From Aurifilum marmelostoma (Eukaryota > Ascomycota > Sordariomycetes > Diaporthales > Cryphonectriaceae), in assembly GCA_027559495.1 (NCBI GenBank), contig JAMXSV010000029.1, forward strand, positions 1-64,000: a DNA stretch of 64,000 nucleotides, written 5' to 3'. The notes beneath the pieces are model-generated. The model saw only the letters and a list, made by a program, of their open reading frames with translations, searched no databases and had not been told where the DNA came from. The position numbers and the translations under genes are program-made. This document shows, one piece after another, positions 34,041 through 44,657 of the stretch (its first letter is position 1; each line of letters opens with the position of its first letter).

Positions 34041-34960
34041 CTTTGCTGGATGATTATCTCTTTTCTTTCTTTCTTCCACAAAAGGGACGTATAAAAAGAG
34101 TGTATCCTCTTGCTATCCAGCGGGGCAATTCGCGTATCTTGAAACTGTGAGCAGCGCGGCGTGGGATGGACTTTAAGAGGTTCAAGACCCATTCAGAGTC
34201 CGGACGTTGGTCAGCACCCCGACCCCGTCAGCTCAGCCCCCCCCCCCCTGTGGTGACCGTGCAGCCGAAAGGGGGCCGAAGGTTCCAGAACTGACAGACC
34301 CAGTGCGCGCCGGCCCGCTGTCAGCTAATTACCAGCTGGGCATAGAGCGTTTCCTTTTCTCTAGGCGGGTGCCTGGGTGACAAGCTTCAGGGCAAGCATT
34401 TCAGGCAGAATTAAGCTATCGTTTTTAATATAGATATACTTTGGGAACTGAAGATGAGAACCAGAAAAACTCTTTATTATACATGCAGATAGACTCGGAA
34501 TGTGCGTCTTGTCTCTGGGATTAGTTTTGCCACCGCATGACCAGCTGATACTTATACAAACGCAGCCCGGTGGAGGCTTCATCCCATGCCACTACGTCGC
34601 CCTGTCGCCCCTCTTCTTTGAGGTCAGTATTGGAACAAAAAGCACAAGTTTTTTCTTTTCTTTCTTTTTTCCCTCTCGAGAAGAAGAGAAAAAAAAAGGG
34701 GGGGGGGAGGGCACTAATGTTGAGGTATCTTTATGGGCCCCTTCAAGAACAATATTGGTCGAGGTGGACCTCATCCACACCAACGGTGCTTGATAAACCT
34801 AATCAAAACTCAAATGCAATCCAGGATGAGGTCCTCAATTGTTTCTAGGCGATTTCTTTTATATTAAACAAGAAATGAATCGGTCATCTGCAAGGACCCC
34901 CTCCCGTCTTTGTCTGTAAGGACATAAATTCTAATCCCAAAATCCCACCATTATAGACCT
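34041..34960. other. Intergenic region upstream of ankyrin gene
   Basis: Promoter of the ankyrin gene and 3' side of the GH93-like gene. Includes 12 C at 34237-34248 and an A/G tract at 34690-34710. No gene is recognised. Confidence 0.5.
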
Positions 34961-36290
34961 CTACGCACTCTTCAGCTCTTCTACGCTCAGAATAGACAGG
35001 CTGATATTATTCGTCGTGCTAGGCGGCAACACACCACCCCCCATGATCAGCAGCCGGTCCTGGTCCTCCTTGAACACCCGCAGGTGCCGCGTGTAGCTCG
35101 TCGGCGCCGACGTCTCCTTCTCCTCCCAGGCATCGACGTCCCCGAGCTTCGTGTTGGTGAACACCGTGCTGGCCCCGCCCGAGCTCACGATGATGGTCCC
35201 GTTCTCGCCGCCCACGGCGCTCCAGGTGACGTAGGGGGACCCGTACGGGATGGTGCCCGTGTTGGCGGCGACGATGGGCTGCGGCACCGACTCGTTGAAC
35301 CTGAGCGGGTTGGAGTTGATGCGGTACGTGACGGGGAAGAGGTACGTGTCCGTCGTGAGGTTCGTGTAGTGGCCCCACTCGTAGGTCATCATGTAGTCGC
35401 CGTTGGGCAGCTGCGTGATGGTCGTCATGCCGGGGCGGTCCGTGTACTCGGGGTATTCCACGTCGGGGACGACAGGGCCCCAGTTGCGGAGGTCAGTGCT
35501 TGTCTGGTGCACGAGGTACTGGCCGTAGGTTGCGTTGAGGCGCTGGTCCGAGTAGTAGATGATGAGCTGGTTGTCGTACATCCTGTCGGCCTCGAGGTTA
35601 GCAAGGGTGAGCCTATATCAAGTCTCTCATGGTGGCAACGACATGCATGCTTCCTCCACTTTCTCTCTCCACCGAACTTTACAGTCTACCCTTGAAAGAA
35701 AAGAGGGAGGACAAGAGAAGAACTCACATGATAAAAGGCTCCCAGACAGGCGTCAGCCCATTATCCGGCAAGGCCTCACCCCCGGCGGCAACATGGCTCA
35801 CGAACTCCCAGGTCTCCCCCTTATCCCGGCTCGCATACAGATCGATCTGCGTATTGCTCAGGTTCGTCGGTATGCTGTTCCCCGCAAGCAGGACCGTCCC
35901 CTTCTCGAAGCCGGCGTAGTCGACAGGCAGCTCGTACAGGAAGGGCTGGTACCGCAGACCCCAGCCGTTGACCTGGTCCACGCAGTTGGAGATGTGCTTC
36001 CAGGTGGCGCCGTGGTCCGTCGACCGGTAGATAGGGAAGTACACCGCCGGTGGCTCGGGGGAGTAGTTCTCCCACGTGGCGAGGAGGATGTTGTCTGACA
36101 GGGTGAGCTCGACGGTGCGCGCATAGAGGACGCGCGGGTCGGTGTAGTTGGACGGCGGCGTGTAGATGATCTCGTAAGGAATGATGGGGACCTCGTCAGA
36201 TGAGGGCTGCCCGCGAGGGGCCAGAGGGTCTGCCAGGGCGAGGGCCAGTGGACCCGCGACGAGGAGGGCAAGGCTCTTGAGGAAGGCCAT
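34961..36290 (-). CDS. Secreted sialidase-fold glycoside hydrolase, probably GH93 exo-arabinanase
   Basis: Exons 36290-35728 and 35582-34961 on the minus strand give 394 residues; the 145-nt intron is GTGAGT...GACAG and splits a Met codon. The N-terminus MAFLKSLALLVAGPLALALA is a signal peptide. Asp-box-like motifs of the six-bladed sialidase fold are visible: STDHGATWK and SRDKGETWEF. Segments NYTDPRVLYAR, TWENYSPEPPAVYFPIYRS, GLTPVWEPFI, YYSDQR and YTDRPGMTTI resemble fungal GH93 exo-alpha-1,5-L-arabinanases, which release arabinobiose from pectin side chains; this assignment is from remembered family pattern, not a search. Several N-glycosylation sequons (NLS, NLT, NES, NGT) fit secretion. 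The stop lies in AAGAGTGCGTAG. It could instead be an uncharacterised BNR-repeat protein. Confidence 0.8.
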
Positions 36291-36997
36291 GGTGAGTGGA
36301 GGAAAGGGGAAGGGGGAAGGAGAGGGGGATGTGTGTGGTCGTGAAGGCCCGAGCAGCGATCGACGGACGAAGCAGAGAGGCTGGTAGGCTTACCGAGTCT
36401 CTGGGTCAGGAACCGTGCAGATCATGCAACCATTCACCCTCCCCCTTCTTATATACCACGGCGGGCCTTGGACGACCATCCTGCAAGCTGCCATTGTGGA
36501 GACGTTCATGTCAAGGATGAATGTCGTGGCGACTTGGCTTCAAACCAGGTGACCAAGGCTCGGTTCATCTCGCATGTCGCTAGCCTCACCATCAAGGTGA
36601 ACGGTCGCATCCTGCATCGCGCATGTTTTCGAGAGGCCCAGTCTCCAACTCCGCAGTCCTCGTCCAAGCCTTGGAGAACGTAGCGCTGAATGTGGATGCG
36701 GGGCAGGGGTCTCTCGATACCAACCACTGGCGATCCGGGGAAAACCTGGGGGATGCATGCGCCGAGGCCTTTCACCACGATGCGCTCCAATGGGGACGGA
36801 GCCCACTTACACGATTGATAGCAATTGATTTTCTTCCCCAACCCCAGCCCCAGAACACGGAAAAATGTGTCCACCATACACCGAAAACGCCCAGCTCCAA
36901 TTAGAGCACCCTGTGAACATCGTCATGGCCACCTTGGCTCTTGATGCCCTCATCTTATTTCATGATAACCCGTCATCCGATGACCGTAATAGGCTAA
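36291..36997. promoter_or_regulatory. Promoter region of GH93-like gene
   Basis: 707 bp between the GH93-like start and the primase 3' end. It includes a canonical TATA box described separately. The remainder shows no gene. Confidence 0.5.
36448..36455 (-). promoter_or_regulatory. TATA box of GH93-like gene
   Basis: On the minus strand the sequence reads TATATAAG, about 158 bp before the start codon at 36290. That spacing fits a 5' UTR of about 120-130 nt. A strong TATA box suits an inducible secreted enzyme gene. Confidence 0.55.
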
Positions 36998-38798
36998 TCA
37001 AAAGTCCATGCCCTCGCCTTCTTCCCTCTCCCTCTTGACCCTCACGTCTGCCCTCTCGTCCTTCAGCAGTGTATTCACAAACCCCCTGAATTGCTCAATG
37101 TATGGCTTCAAGCTCGTCTTCTCCCAATCCGGCATGCTTCTCCCCTCCTCGCCTGCTCCTGCATCCTCACCCGACCAGGAATTGATTTCTCCCAACAGAG
37201 ATTGCACCGTCGGCACCGCTGTGGGGTCAAACTCTTCCAGCTTTCCTGGGCGCGTGTCAACCGGAACACAGACCCTTCCGGTACCGGGATGCACCACGAA
37301 TGGCGATTTCAGCAGATGGTTCAACTTCTTGCTAACCTCGATATCGAGCCGCGGGTAGGTGTACTCGAGCAGGACATCCTGCTTGGCGTCACGCAGCGCC
37401 GCGCCATCAAAGTTCTTGCTAACGCTGCCGGCCTTGGCGAGGGCGTCTATGTCGGCCCACTTGGACATTGATGAGCGACCGGGTGCGGATCCCCATTTCT
37501 TGCGGAGATAGTCGTTCAGGGTCTTGTCCGGGAGAAGCGCCAGGAGCTTCTCGGCGCGCTCGTCTGTGTCCCATGGGTCCTGCTTCTCAAGGACGTCTTC
37601 TTGGAAATGCGGCTTGAGGATCTCCAGACTCCGTCTATATTTCGTGTCAGCGTGTTTCTTCTGTAGTAGATGGTTCTTTGGTGGTGGAAACGTACGCGAG
37701 ATGCGGATGTAACGGCCGCCTCACATTGACCTTCTTCCCGCCCTGCGCACCGCCCTTCAACACCTCCAGATAGCCAGCTACGGCTCGTCTCTTCTGGTCG
37801 TCCATAACCCGTGCCTTGCGATCACAAACCCAGGCGTGCACGCCACGCCGTCCCGAGTACACCCACATAATATGCTTGAAGCCAAAGTCCTCGCGTAGAG
37901 CAACGTCCGTCACTTTGATAGCCATGGTCATGAACTGCCAGCACTTGATGCATATGTTCGCCTTGTCACAGCATGTTCGGATGTCGTCGTAGTCTGTCAA
38001 ATCGATATCGAAGCATATTTCTTTGGACAGCGGTCGGAAGGCAGATAGGTTTCTGAGTTGTTTCCTATCACGTGGGTTGGTACTGTAGACAGGGCCGATA
38101 TCGAATCGGGGCGGCACATGATGGAGGACGTCTTTGCGCATACTGGAAGAGGGAGGAAACAACGTCAGTCAAGTCGAGTGCCTTAGATTTTGAAGGCCGG
38201 CCAGGGGTACTCACAGGTCAGCCGTGGGGAATGACTGATATCGCCACACAGCGTCGTTCTGGAGGGTGTAGGAGAACTCTCGATGGGCAAAGTCGTTGGT
38301 GGGAGTGGGGCTGTGGTTGAGCCACTGGAACAGATATCGCCATGGAAATAGGCGCTGGTAAAAGGTACGCAGGATTTCCGGGTCGCTGGCTCGGCCCTGG
38401 ACCGGTGCGCCACTCTCACTACGCGCATCTTGTCAGCCCAAACGATTTCACGCACGGTGAGAGAGGAGATCTCACTCGTCGTCGGGAGAAGAGGCAGGCC
38501 CCGAGGAGCTTGTAGGTATTGTGTTGCTCTTTGTTGTCTTGTTCGTGCTGGGAAACTCATCGTCCGAGTCGACGTCTGCGAAAAGGTCTTCCAGCTTGGC
38601 CTCCTTCCTCGGTTCGTCGGCATGAGGCATGGGCTCTATATCAGCCATAGTGATGTCCGGGTTGGACTCGTCATGCTGCGGCTCGGCCTTAACGGGCGCA
38701 TCATGATCTTCTTCCATCTGCCTGAACTCTTCACTAGTTGGCGTCGGCACCGGTGGAGTGGACTCTGGGGATTCGAAATGAGGCATGTTGGTGATCAC
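36998..38798 (-). CDS. PRI1: DNA primase small (catalytic) subunit
   Basis: Four exons on the minus strand, 38798-38476, 38418-38215, 38142-37696 and 37634-36998, give 536 residues; introns are 57, 72 and 61 nt with GT donors and AG acceptors, and every join keeps frame. The protein makes RNA primers for DNA polymerase alpha. Hallmarks: FYQRLFPWRYLFQWLNH and DFAHREFSYTLQNDAVWRYQSF in exon 2; RFDIGPVYS; the catalytic pair Asp221 and Asp223 in CFDIDLTDYDDIRTCC; the zinc-type Cys pattern CCDKANICIKCW; WVYSGRRGVHAWVCD. The C-terminus has LLKSPFVVHPGTGRVCVPVD. An N-terminal acidic and Pro/Ser-rich stretch of about 105 residues (exon 1) precedes the core and is probably disordered; the family core usually starts close to exon 2. 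A second in-frame ATG lies four codons further in. Confidence 0.95.
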
Positions 38799-39605
38799 TT
38801 GCTCTGGAGTGGTGTCACTGAGTTATAAGTGTACTCTCAATAGCCATTGAATGTGGTGTAGTACGACGGAGAAAGAGGACGATAGCAGTGAAGATGTGAC
38901 TGTCTGGATTATGAACAGGGACGTATTTGCATTGCCGCTACGCGATGGGAAGAGACGCGTCTGAGAACGCGCGCTGGGGTTCGCGAGTGCACAGGCCACT
39001 CTATTTAGTGATGGGAAACGCTAAGCCCCTCCAAGGTTAGGTGTTGCCGTGTACGATAGCAGGCCATGCTTAGGTGCTCTAGGCGCTAGCAGGGTCCTGA
39101 ACACCCAACGAGGCGGTGCTGCACAGAGGCATTGGCGAGGGGCGTGCCAAGAGTTCAGTAGGGGTTGTAGTCGCCCGAAAGGCAAATCTACGGCATGACC
39201 ACCAAGTACTAGTCTACGTCACCTGCATCGGCCCTCCCCTCCACCGTCCTGGTCGTTTGCCCACGACAAGCACCCAACCGATCGGGAAATCTGTGTATGA
39301 TCTTTGCAACATTTGGTCACTGCCAGCCTAACTTGCACCTGGCATACTCACTGTACAAGCCTTGCTTTGCGTTCTCAGCGTTGTTTTGACCAAGGATTCG
39401 AGCGTCAAGTATTGATTCGAGGTGTTGAAGTGACAAGAAGCCAGCTCCTCGAACGATCTCTACACCTCGGAAACATTGCTTCTGTCTGTCCGATAGTCCT
39501 GCATCCCTCCCGACCGCCCAGAGAGTATCACATTCCGATCTTGCCTATTACCCATCTTATTATTCCTTGGGGGAGGATAGGACCAAGGGCATTTTTTCAC
39601 TTATC
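38799..39605. promoter_or_regulatory. Divergent promoter region between primase and GH5 genes
   Basis: 807 bp between divergent start codons. Contains ACGCGT (about 38956), a typical MCB/MBF-type element that controls replication genes, on the primase side. No gene is seen. Confidence 0.4.
38956..38961. promoter_or_regulatory. ACGCGT element upstream of primase
   Basis: The palindrome ACGCGT lies about 158 bp before the primase start, inside GAGACGCGTCTG. In yeasts this is the MluI cell-cycle box bound by MBF, which drives S-phase genes including primase. Use here is inferred from position and known biology. Confidence 0.5.
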
Positions 39606-42075
39606 ATGGCACCTCTTCGCCTCCTGATCGAGGATGGCAAATTCGTCGATCCATCCGGCCGTCAGGTCATCCTCCGTGGCATCAACGTTGCTGGCGACGC
39701 AAAGTATCCGAGCGAGCCATTCGACCAACCCTCTCAGATAGCGGACGACTTCTTCGATGGCGACAATGTCAGCTTCCACAAGAGACCTTTCACAAAAGAT
39801 GAGGCGCACGAGCACTTTGCGAGGCTGAGAAGATATGGGTACAATACCATCCGGTATGTCTTCACGTGGGAGGCCATTGAGGCCAGAGGTCCTGGAATTT
39901 ATGATGAGGAGTGGATAAGTCACACTATCGAAGTATTGCGGGTTGCCAAGAGCTATGGATTCTTTGTGTTTATGGATCCGCATCAGGATGTGGTATGTTT
40001 CAAGTGCAGACCGATATCATTATAGCATGGCACACACGACTTACATGGTGACAACAGTGGTCACGATTCAGCGGCGGTTCCGGAGCACCCATGTGGACAC
40101 TCTACCTTGCTGGTCTCAACCCTCAGTCCTTTGCCGCCACCGAAGCCGCCATCGTGCACAACACCTACCCGTCCCCTGCCGACTTCCCCAAGATGATCTG
40201 GTCCACCAACTACCAACGCCTCGCCACCGCGACCATGTTCACCCTCTTCTTTGCTGGCAAGGATTTCGCGCCCAAGTGCGTCGTGGACGGCATGAATGTC
40301 CAGGACTACCTTCAAAACCACTTCTTTGGCGCGATGGAGCATTTGGCGCGGAGGATAAAGGAAGCTGGCGACATCCTGAACGATGTCGTGTTTGGGTGGG
40401 AGAGCATGAACGAGCCTGCTCGAGGGCTGATTGGCTTTGCGGACCTCAGTGTTATTCCGAAAGAGCAGTCTCTCAAGAAAGGCACGTGTCCGACGCTCTG
40501 GCAGGCGATACTTACTGGGTCAGGGAGAGCCTGTGAGGTCGATACGTGGGATATGGGGGGGCTAGGGCCGTACAAGACGGGCAAGACCTTGATTGACCCT
40601 AGAGGAGAGTCAGCGTGGTTGCCGGCTGACTATGACGACTCGAGATATCAATGGAAACGAGATGCGGATTGGAAGTTTGGGCAGTGTCTATGGGCGCAGC
40701 ATGGAGTCTGGGATCCAACCACGGACACCCTGCTGCGAAAGGACTACTTTGCGAACGATCCGAAGACGAATAAGCCGGTGGATTATCCCTTCTTCACGAA
40801 TACCTGGTTTATGGATTTCTATAGACGGTATCGGGACACGATACGGGTTCATCATCCAGAGGCCATCATGCTCTGCCAACCCCCGGTGTTGGAGCTTCCA
40901 CCAAGCATCAAAGGTACCGAGGACGATGACCCACGCATGGTGTATGCACCGCATTACTACGACGGGATTACGTTGATGACGAAGAAGTGGAATCGAACGT
41001 GGAACGTCGACGTTCTGGGCATTCTACGAGGACGATACCTGACACCCGCATTCGGAATCAAGATCGGAGAGACAGCCATCCGCAACTGCTTCAAAGATCA
41101 GCTGGCTGCCATGAGAAAAGAAGGACTGGATTATATGGGCAATCATCCATGTGTCCTGACCGAGTTTGGGATACCGTTCGATATGGATGACAAGGCAGCG
41201 TATAAGAATGGTGACTATTCGAGTCAAAGTGCCGCTATGGATGCCAATCACTTTGCGGTGGAGGGCAGTGGCATGGAAGGCTACTCCCTCTGGGTCTACT
41301 GCACAAACGTGAGTTCACCCCCCTGCAACCCGTCACAGATGAAGGAATCTACTGACATCATGATCACTCAGAACGTCCATCAATGGGGTGATCAGTGGAA
41401 TGGCGAGGATCTCTCCATCTATTCACTTGACGACAAGGTCTTACCCATCTCCGCCGTGCCACGGTCCAAGGCCGACTCCTCCTCGTCGTCCCATGTGCCC
41501 TCGGCGTCCCGGCCGTCCGAGGACTTAGCTGTGACGCCCAACAACCTCAAGCGCACAATCACCAACCCATCCATATCAACATCCTCACCCACCGAGGCCG
41601 AAGGTTCCGCTACCGTAACCAACCCGGCCATGCGTACCACGGACCGTGAACTCAATTCGAATCCCGGATTCCGCGGTGCAGAAGCCTATGTGCGTCCTGC
41701 GCCGATAACCGTCGTGGGGGGACATTACACACTACGTCTTTGACCTCAAGACCTCTACCTTCACCCTGTCACTGCGGACAGCCAAGGAGACGACTGCCGA
41801 CAACGCGAGCGAGTTCTTCCTGCCCGAGTTCCATTTCCCTCGGGACAGCTGCGTCATCGAGACAAGCGGGGGCAAGTGGGAGATCTCGACGGATGAAGGG
41901 GAAGTGCAGCGCTTAAGATGGTGGCATGGGAAGGGGGGAGCAGAACCTGAAGGTGACTGGTGTGGTGAGAAGGATGAATGGATCCGGAGAAGGAGGCTCC
42001 ATTGCAGACGGGGACGAGCCCGGATATTACGAGGCTGTCAGTAACTGGATAGGGCAGGGGTGTAGTGTGATGTAG
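39606..42075 (+). CDS. EGH1: GH5 glucosylceramidase/ergosteryl-beta-glucosidase-like enzyme, two one-base frame breaks
   Basis: Exons 39606-39992, 40058-41308 and 41372-42075. Introns are GTATGT...AACAG (65 nt) and GTGAGT...CTCAG (63 nt). The family (GH5_12, yeast Egh1, Cryptococcus EGCrP) hydrolyses ergosteryl glucoside and glucosylceramide inside the cell. Features: GINVAGDAKYP at the N-terminus with no signal peptide, FMDPHQDVWSRFSGGSGAP, the acid/base Glu248 in WESMNEP and the nucleophile Glu498 in LTEFGIPFD. The C-terminal beta domain needs two corrections: one G removed from 41716-41721 gives TVVGDITHYVFDLKTSTF, and one G removed from 41933-41938 gives KGEQNLKVTGVVRR and a tail ending SVM. 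The result is about 779 residues, typical for the family. Uncorrected, translation stops at 41743. Confidence 0.85.
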
Positions 42076-44653
42076 ATGGAGTGTCGGGTTCCATTCTTCC
42101 TTCTAGATGAAATTGATTACTGGAGAAGGAGGACTTGCGGATCAGCGGGTTCGCCTGCACGGGTACATAGCACAGTGATGTTTCGGGGGTGGGGCAGACG
42201 GGCCTGCATTGGGTACAGGAGACGCACTTGGATCAAACATTGGAGTACATGCTTCTTGCAGCTAAACTCGATCTGGTCTTGCAAGTTGGCATCCCACTGA
42301 TTGTGCTTCTTGTATTCGTGGGTTTCTTATCTGAGAATGCTGTCTGAATTTGAAGCAGGCGCAAAAGAGGGAAGCATTTATATGTATAGGCATGATGAGG
42401 CTGTGAGCCGAATGCCTATCAGAATATGTGTGAGACGAATTCCAAACCCACGCCCAGGTCCAGCTCTGTCCGCATATCGGGATGATACAAAATGATGTTC
42501 CGCATGGTGGTCACCAAAACAGTATATATTACTCCATGATAAAGTAGAAAACGGAGCAATATTGCGGAAGAGGTTGTATGAGAATGCCCCTAACACCCTA
42601 ACCCTGGTCTCTAAGGTTTCCAAGCCAGTGGCTTCAATTGGTGTCCAACTGCCCCTGAGGAGCGGCGGCGTCGCCCGTCTCGGAGAAGCAAGTGGCATAT
42701 ATTTCCCGCCCAACCTGTCACGATGCCTTGTCTTTGTCTGTTTAGACTCATCTCATCTCGCTACCTGTCCTTGGTTTCAAAAGGGCCTTTAAGGTTTTGT
42801 TCTTGCCTGTCGCGTGTCCTTCTTTCTTTTTCTCTTTTTTTTCCTTCCCCTTCCCCCCTTTTTGAGTTAAGAATATGTATACTGTGCAGTAACTTTCTGC
42901 CGTTCTCTGGGACAAAATAACTTATGCAACATGTCGATTGATCCATTCACAATCAATCAAACAAGCTATCTTTCCCTTATCGATTCCCAAACTTGAGGAT
43001 CGACAACCAAAAGTCAAGCAAGAACAGCAAGGGAAGAAGACGGCGACTCAGGCACCACACACACCCCAACCCCCCACCCCTGTTTCTAGATTCCTACCCG
43101 GCCCCCAAACTTGCAGCGAGGGCAGGAAACCCCCGCCCTCCTCTCTCCTTGGCGACCCTGGGACCCCCCCCTCTTTTTTTCCACCTTGCAGCCAGCTGAG
43201 AGCTCTCGGTCGGGGACAAGAAGACGAAGAGCAGCACATGTACATAAACAAGGTGGCCACCTGCATGATCTTTGCCCGCACGCGGCCGCTCCGAGTGGTT
43301 TCTAAGCTGTGATCCTTCGAGGGCGAGAAATTCGCCTCTGCCTGTCTGCCTCCACCCTGCTCAAGAAGTACTCGTCCGGATTCGGGCGCCATCCGCGAGG
43401 GATTCGGTGAGGCGCGCAAGTCGAGCCCCGAGAGTTAGTCCTAGGTCGAGGCTCCACTAGGAAGAAAGAGGAAGAGGAGGACAAGAAGAAGGAGGAGGAA
43501 GACGAAGAAGAAGACGTGGTAATTTCTTTCGAGGAGCCGCGACGAGTCAACATCAATTCTTTCCAAAGTACGTTGGAGGCCCAAACAGTGTCAAACGGTC
43601 CGACAAGCCTGCCTGTCCCTCTAGAGTGTGTGATAGAGGTTGAGAACCGAGACAGAGAGACAGACTACAGGCATAGTGCCGCTGTGTATCATCCAACTCT
43701 ACTCTGTGCCTGACAGCTAAGCGCGCCCACTCACATGCCATCCTAGCCGCCCGCCCCGCCCGCCTTCTTCGGGTACCTCGCAGGCCAGGCAAACGAGGAC
43801 AAGGCGACGAAGCAACCAACAAAAAAAAAAAAGAGAGAAGGCAGAGACCCCGGAGGCACGAGAGAAAAGTGACACCTCAGAGACCAGACGAGACGAGACG
43901 AGACGAGTCGAGAGCATTGGACTCTCTTTCTCCTCCTCCTGTCTCTGTGCGGCCTCACGTCTTGCCCAACCCCCCCCCCCCCCCCCTCCCCCACAGCGTC
44001 TATTTGGCTCTGCTGCGCCGTGCGGATTACTCTCTGTGTGTGTGATCTCTGCTCTCTCTATCCTGTGTTAATTCATACTTGTTGTAAGTTCTCCTCCTCA
44101 GAGTCTCGCCTGGATCGCAGCCCCCACCCCACCATCTATCATCTGCTTCCGTCGTGTTGTATCCTTAACTTGATCGACCCGACAGTTCGGAATCGTCCAG
44201 TCGAGGCGGACCCTCTTGTGTGACAAAGCCGCGGCGGGCTTGTTAGAGTGATCTCCTCTCGAGATCCACAGCAAGGTCTCCTGTGCCTGGCTTGTCAGAC
44301 GGGTCCTCCGGTCCTCGACCGCGTCGCAGCAGGTCGTATTGTTGTTTCCCCCTCCCCTCGACCAACTTAATCTGTTCCTCTCTGTCTTGTCGTCAATCTA
44401 ATCTCCTTTATCGGCCCATCGATTCGCTTCCTGTCTTGTCTTGTCGTCCTTGTCTTGACTGCGTTTTGTGTGAGAAAGAAGAGAAGAGAAAGAATAGAAG
44501 GAGGGAAGAGAGAGAAGCGAGCAAGAAAGAGAAGACAGGAGAGGGAAAAAAAGAAGAAGAAGAAGAAAAAAAGAATGGCTGCCTGACGAGAAAACTGCTT
44601 TACAGAATGCCCGGCAGACTCTACCCGGCCAGAGTCGAATCGCCTCCCCTCCA
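42076..44653. other. 2.6-kb intergenic region with long BCK1 leader
   Basis: The first part is the GH5 3' side. 42780-42860 is T/C-rich; 43440-43520 is a GA-rich tract; (GACGA)n lies at about 43886-43907; 17 C at 43970-43986. The last 600 bp are pyrimidine- then purine-rich, as in a long 5' leader, and carry small upstream ORFs. A telomere-like CCCTAAC pair sits at 42587-42605. No gene is recognised. Confidence 0.5.
44575..44586 (+). other. Four-codon upstream ORF in BCK1 leader
   Basis: ATG GCT GCC TGA, about 70 nt before the BCK1 start, in context AAGAATGGC, which is favourable for initiation. It could reduce initiation downstream. Confidence 0.5.
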
Positions 44654-44657
44654 ATGA
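44607..44657 (+). other. 16-codon upstream ORF overlapping the BCK1 start
   Basis: Encodes MPGRLYPARVESPPLQ and ends TGA at 44655-44657. The BCK1 ATG is 44654-44656, so stop and start overlap as ATGA. Such an arrangement can couple termination to re-initiation. It might instead be the true N-terminus if a base is missing here. Confidence 0.55.
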
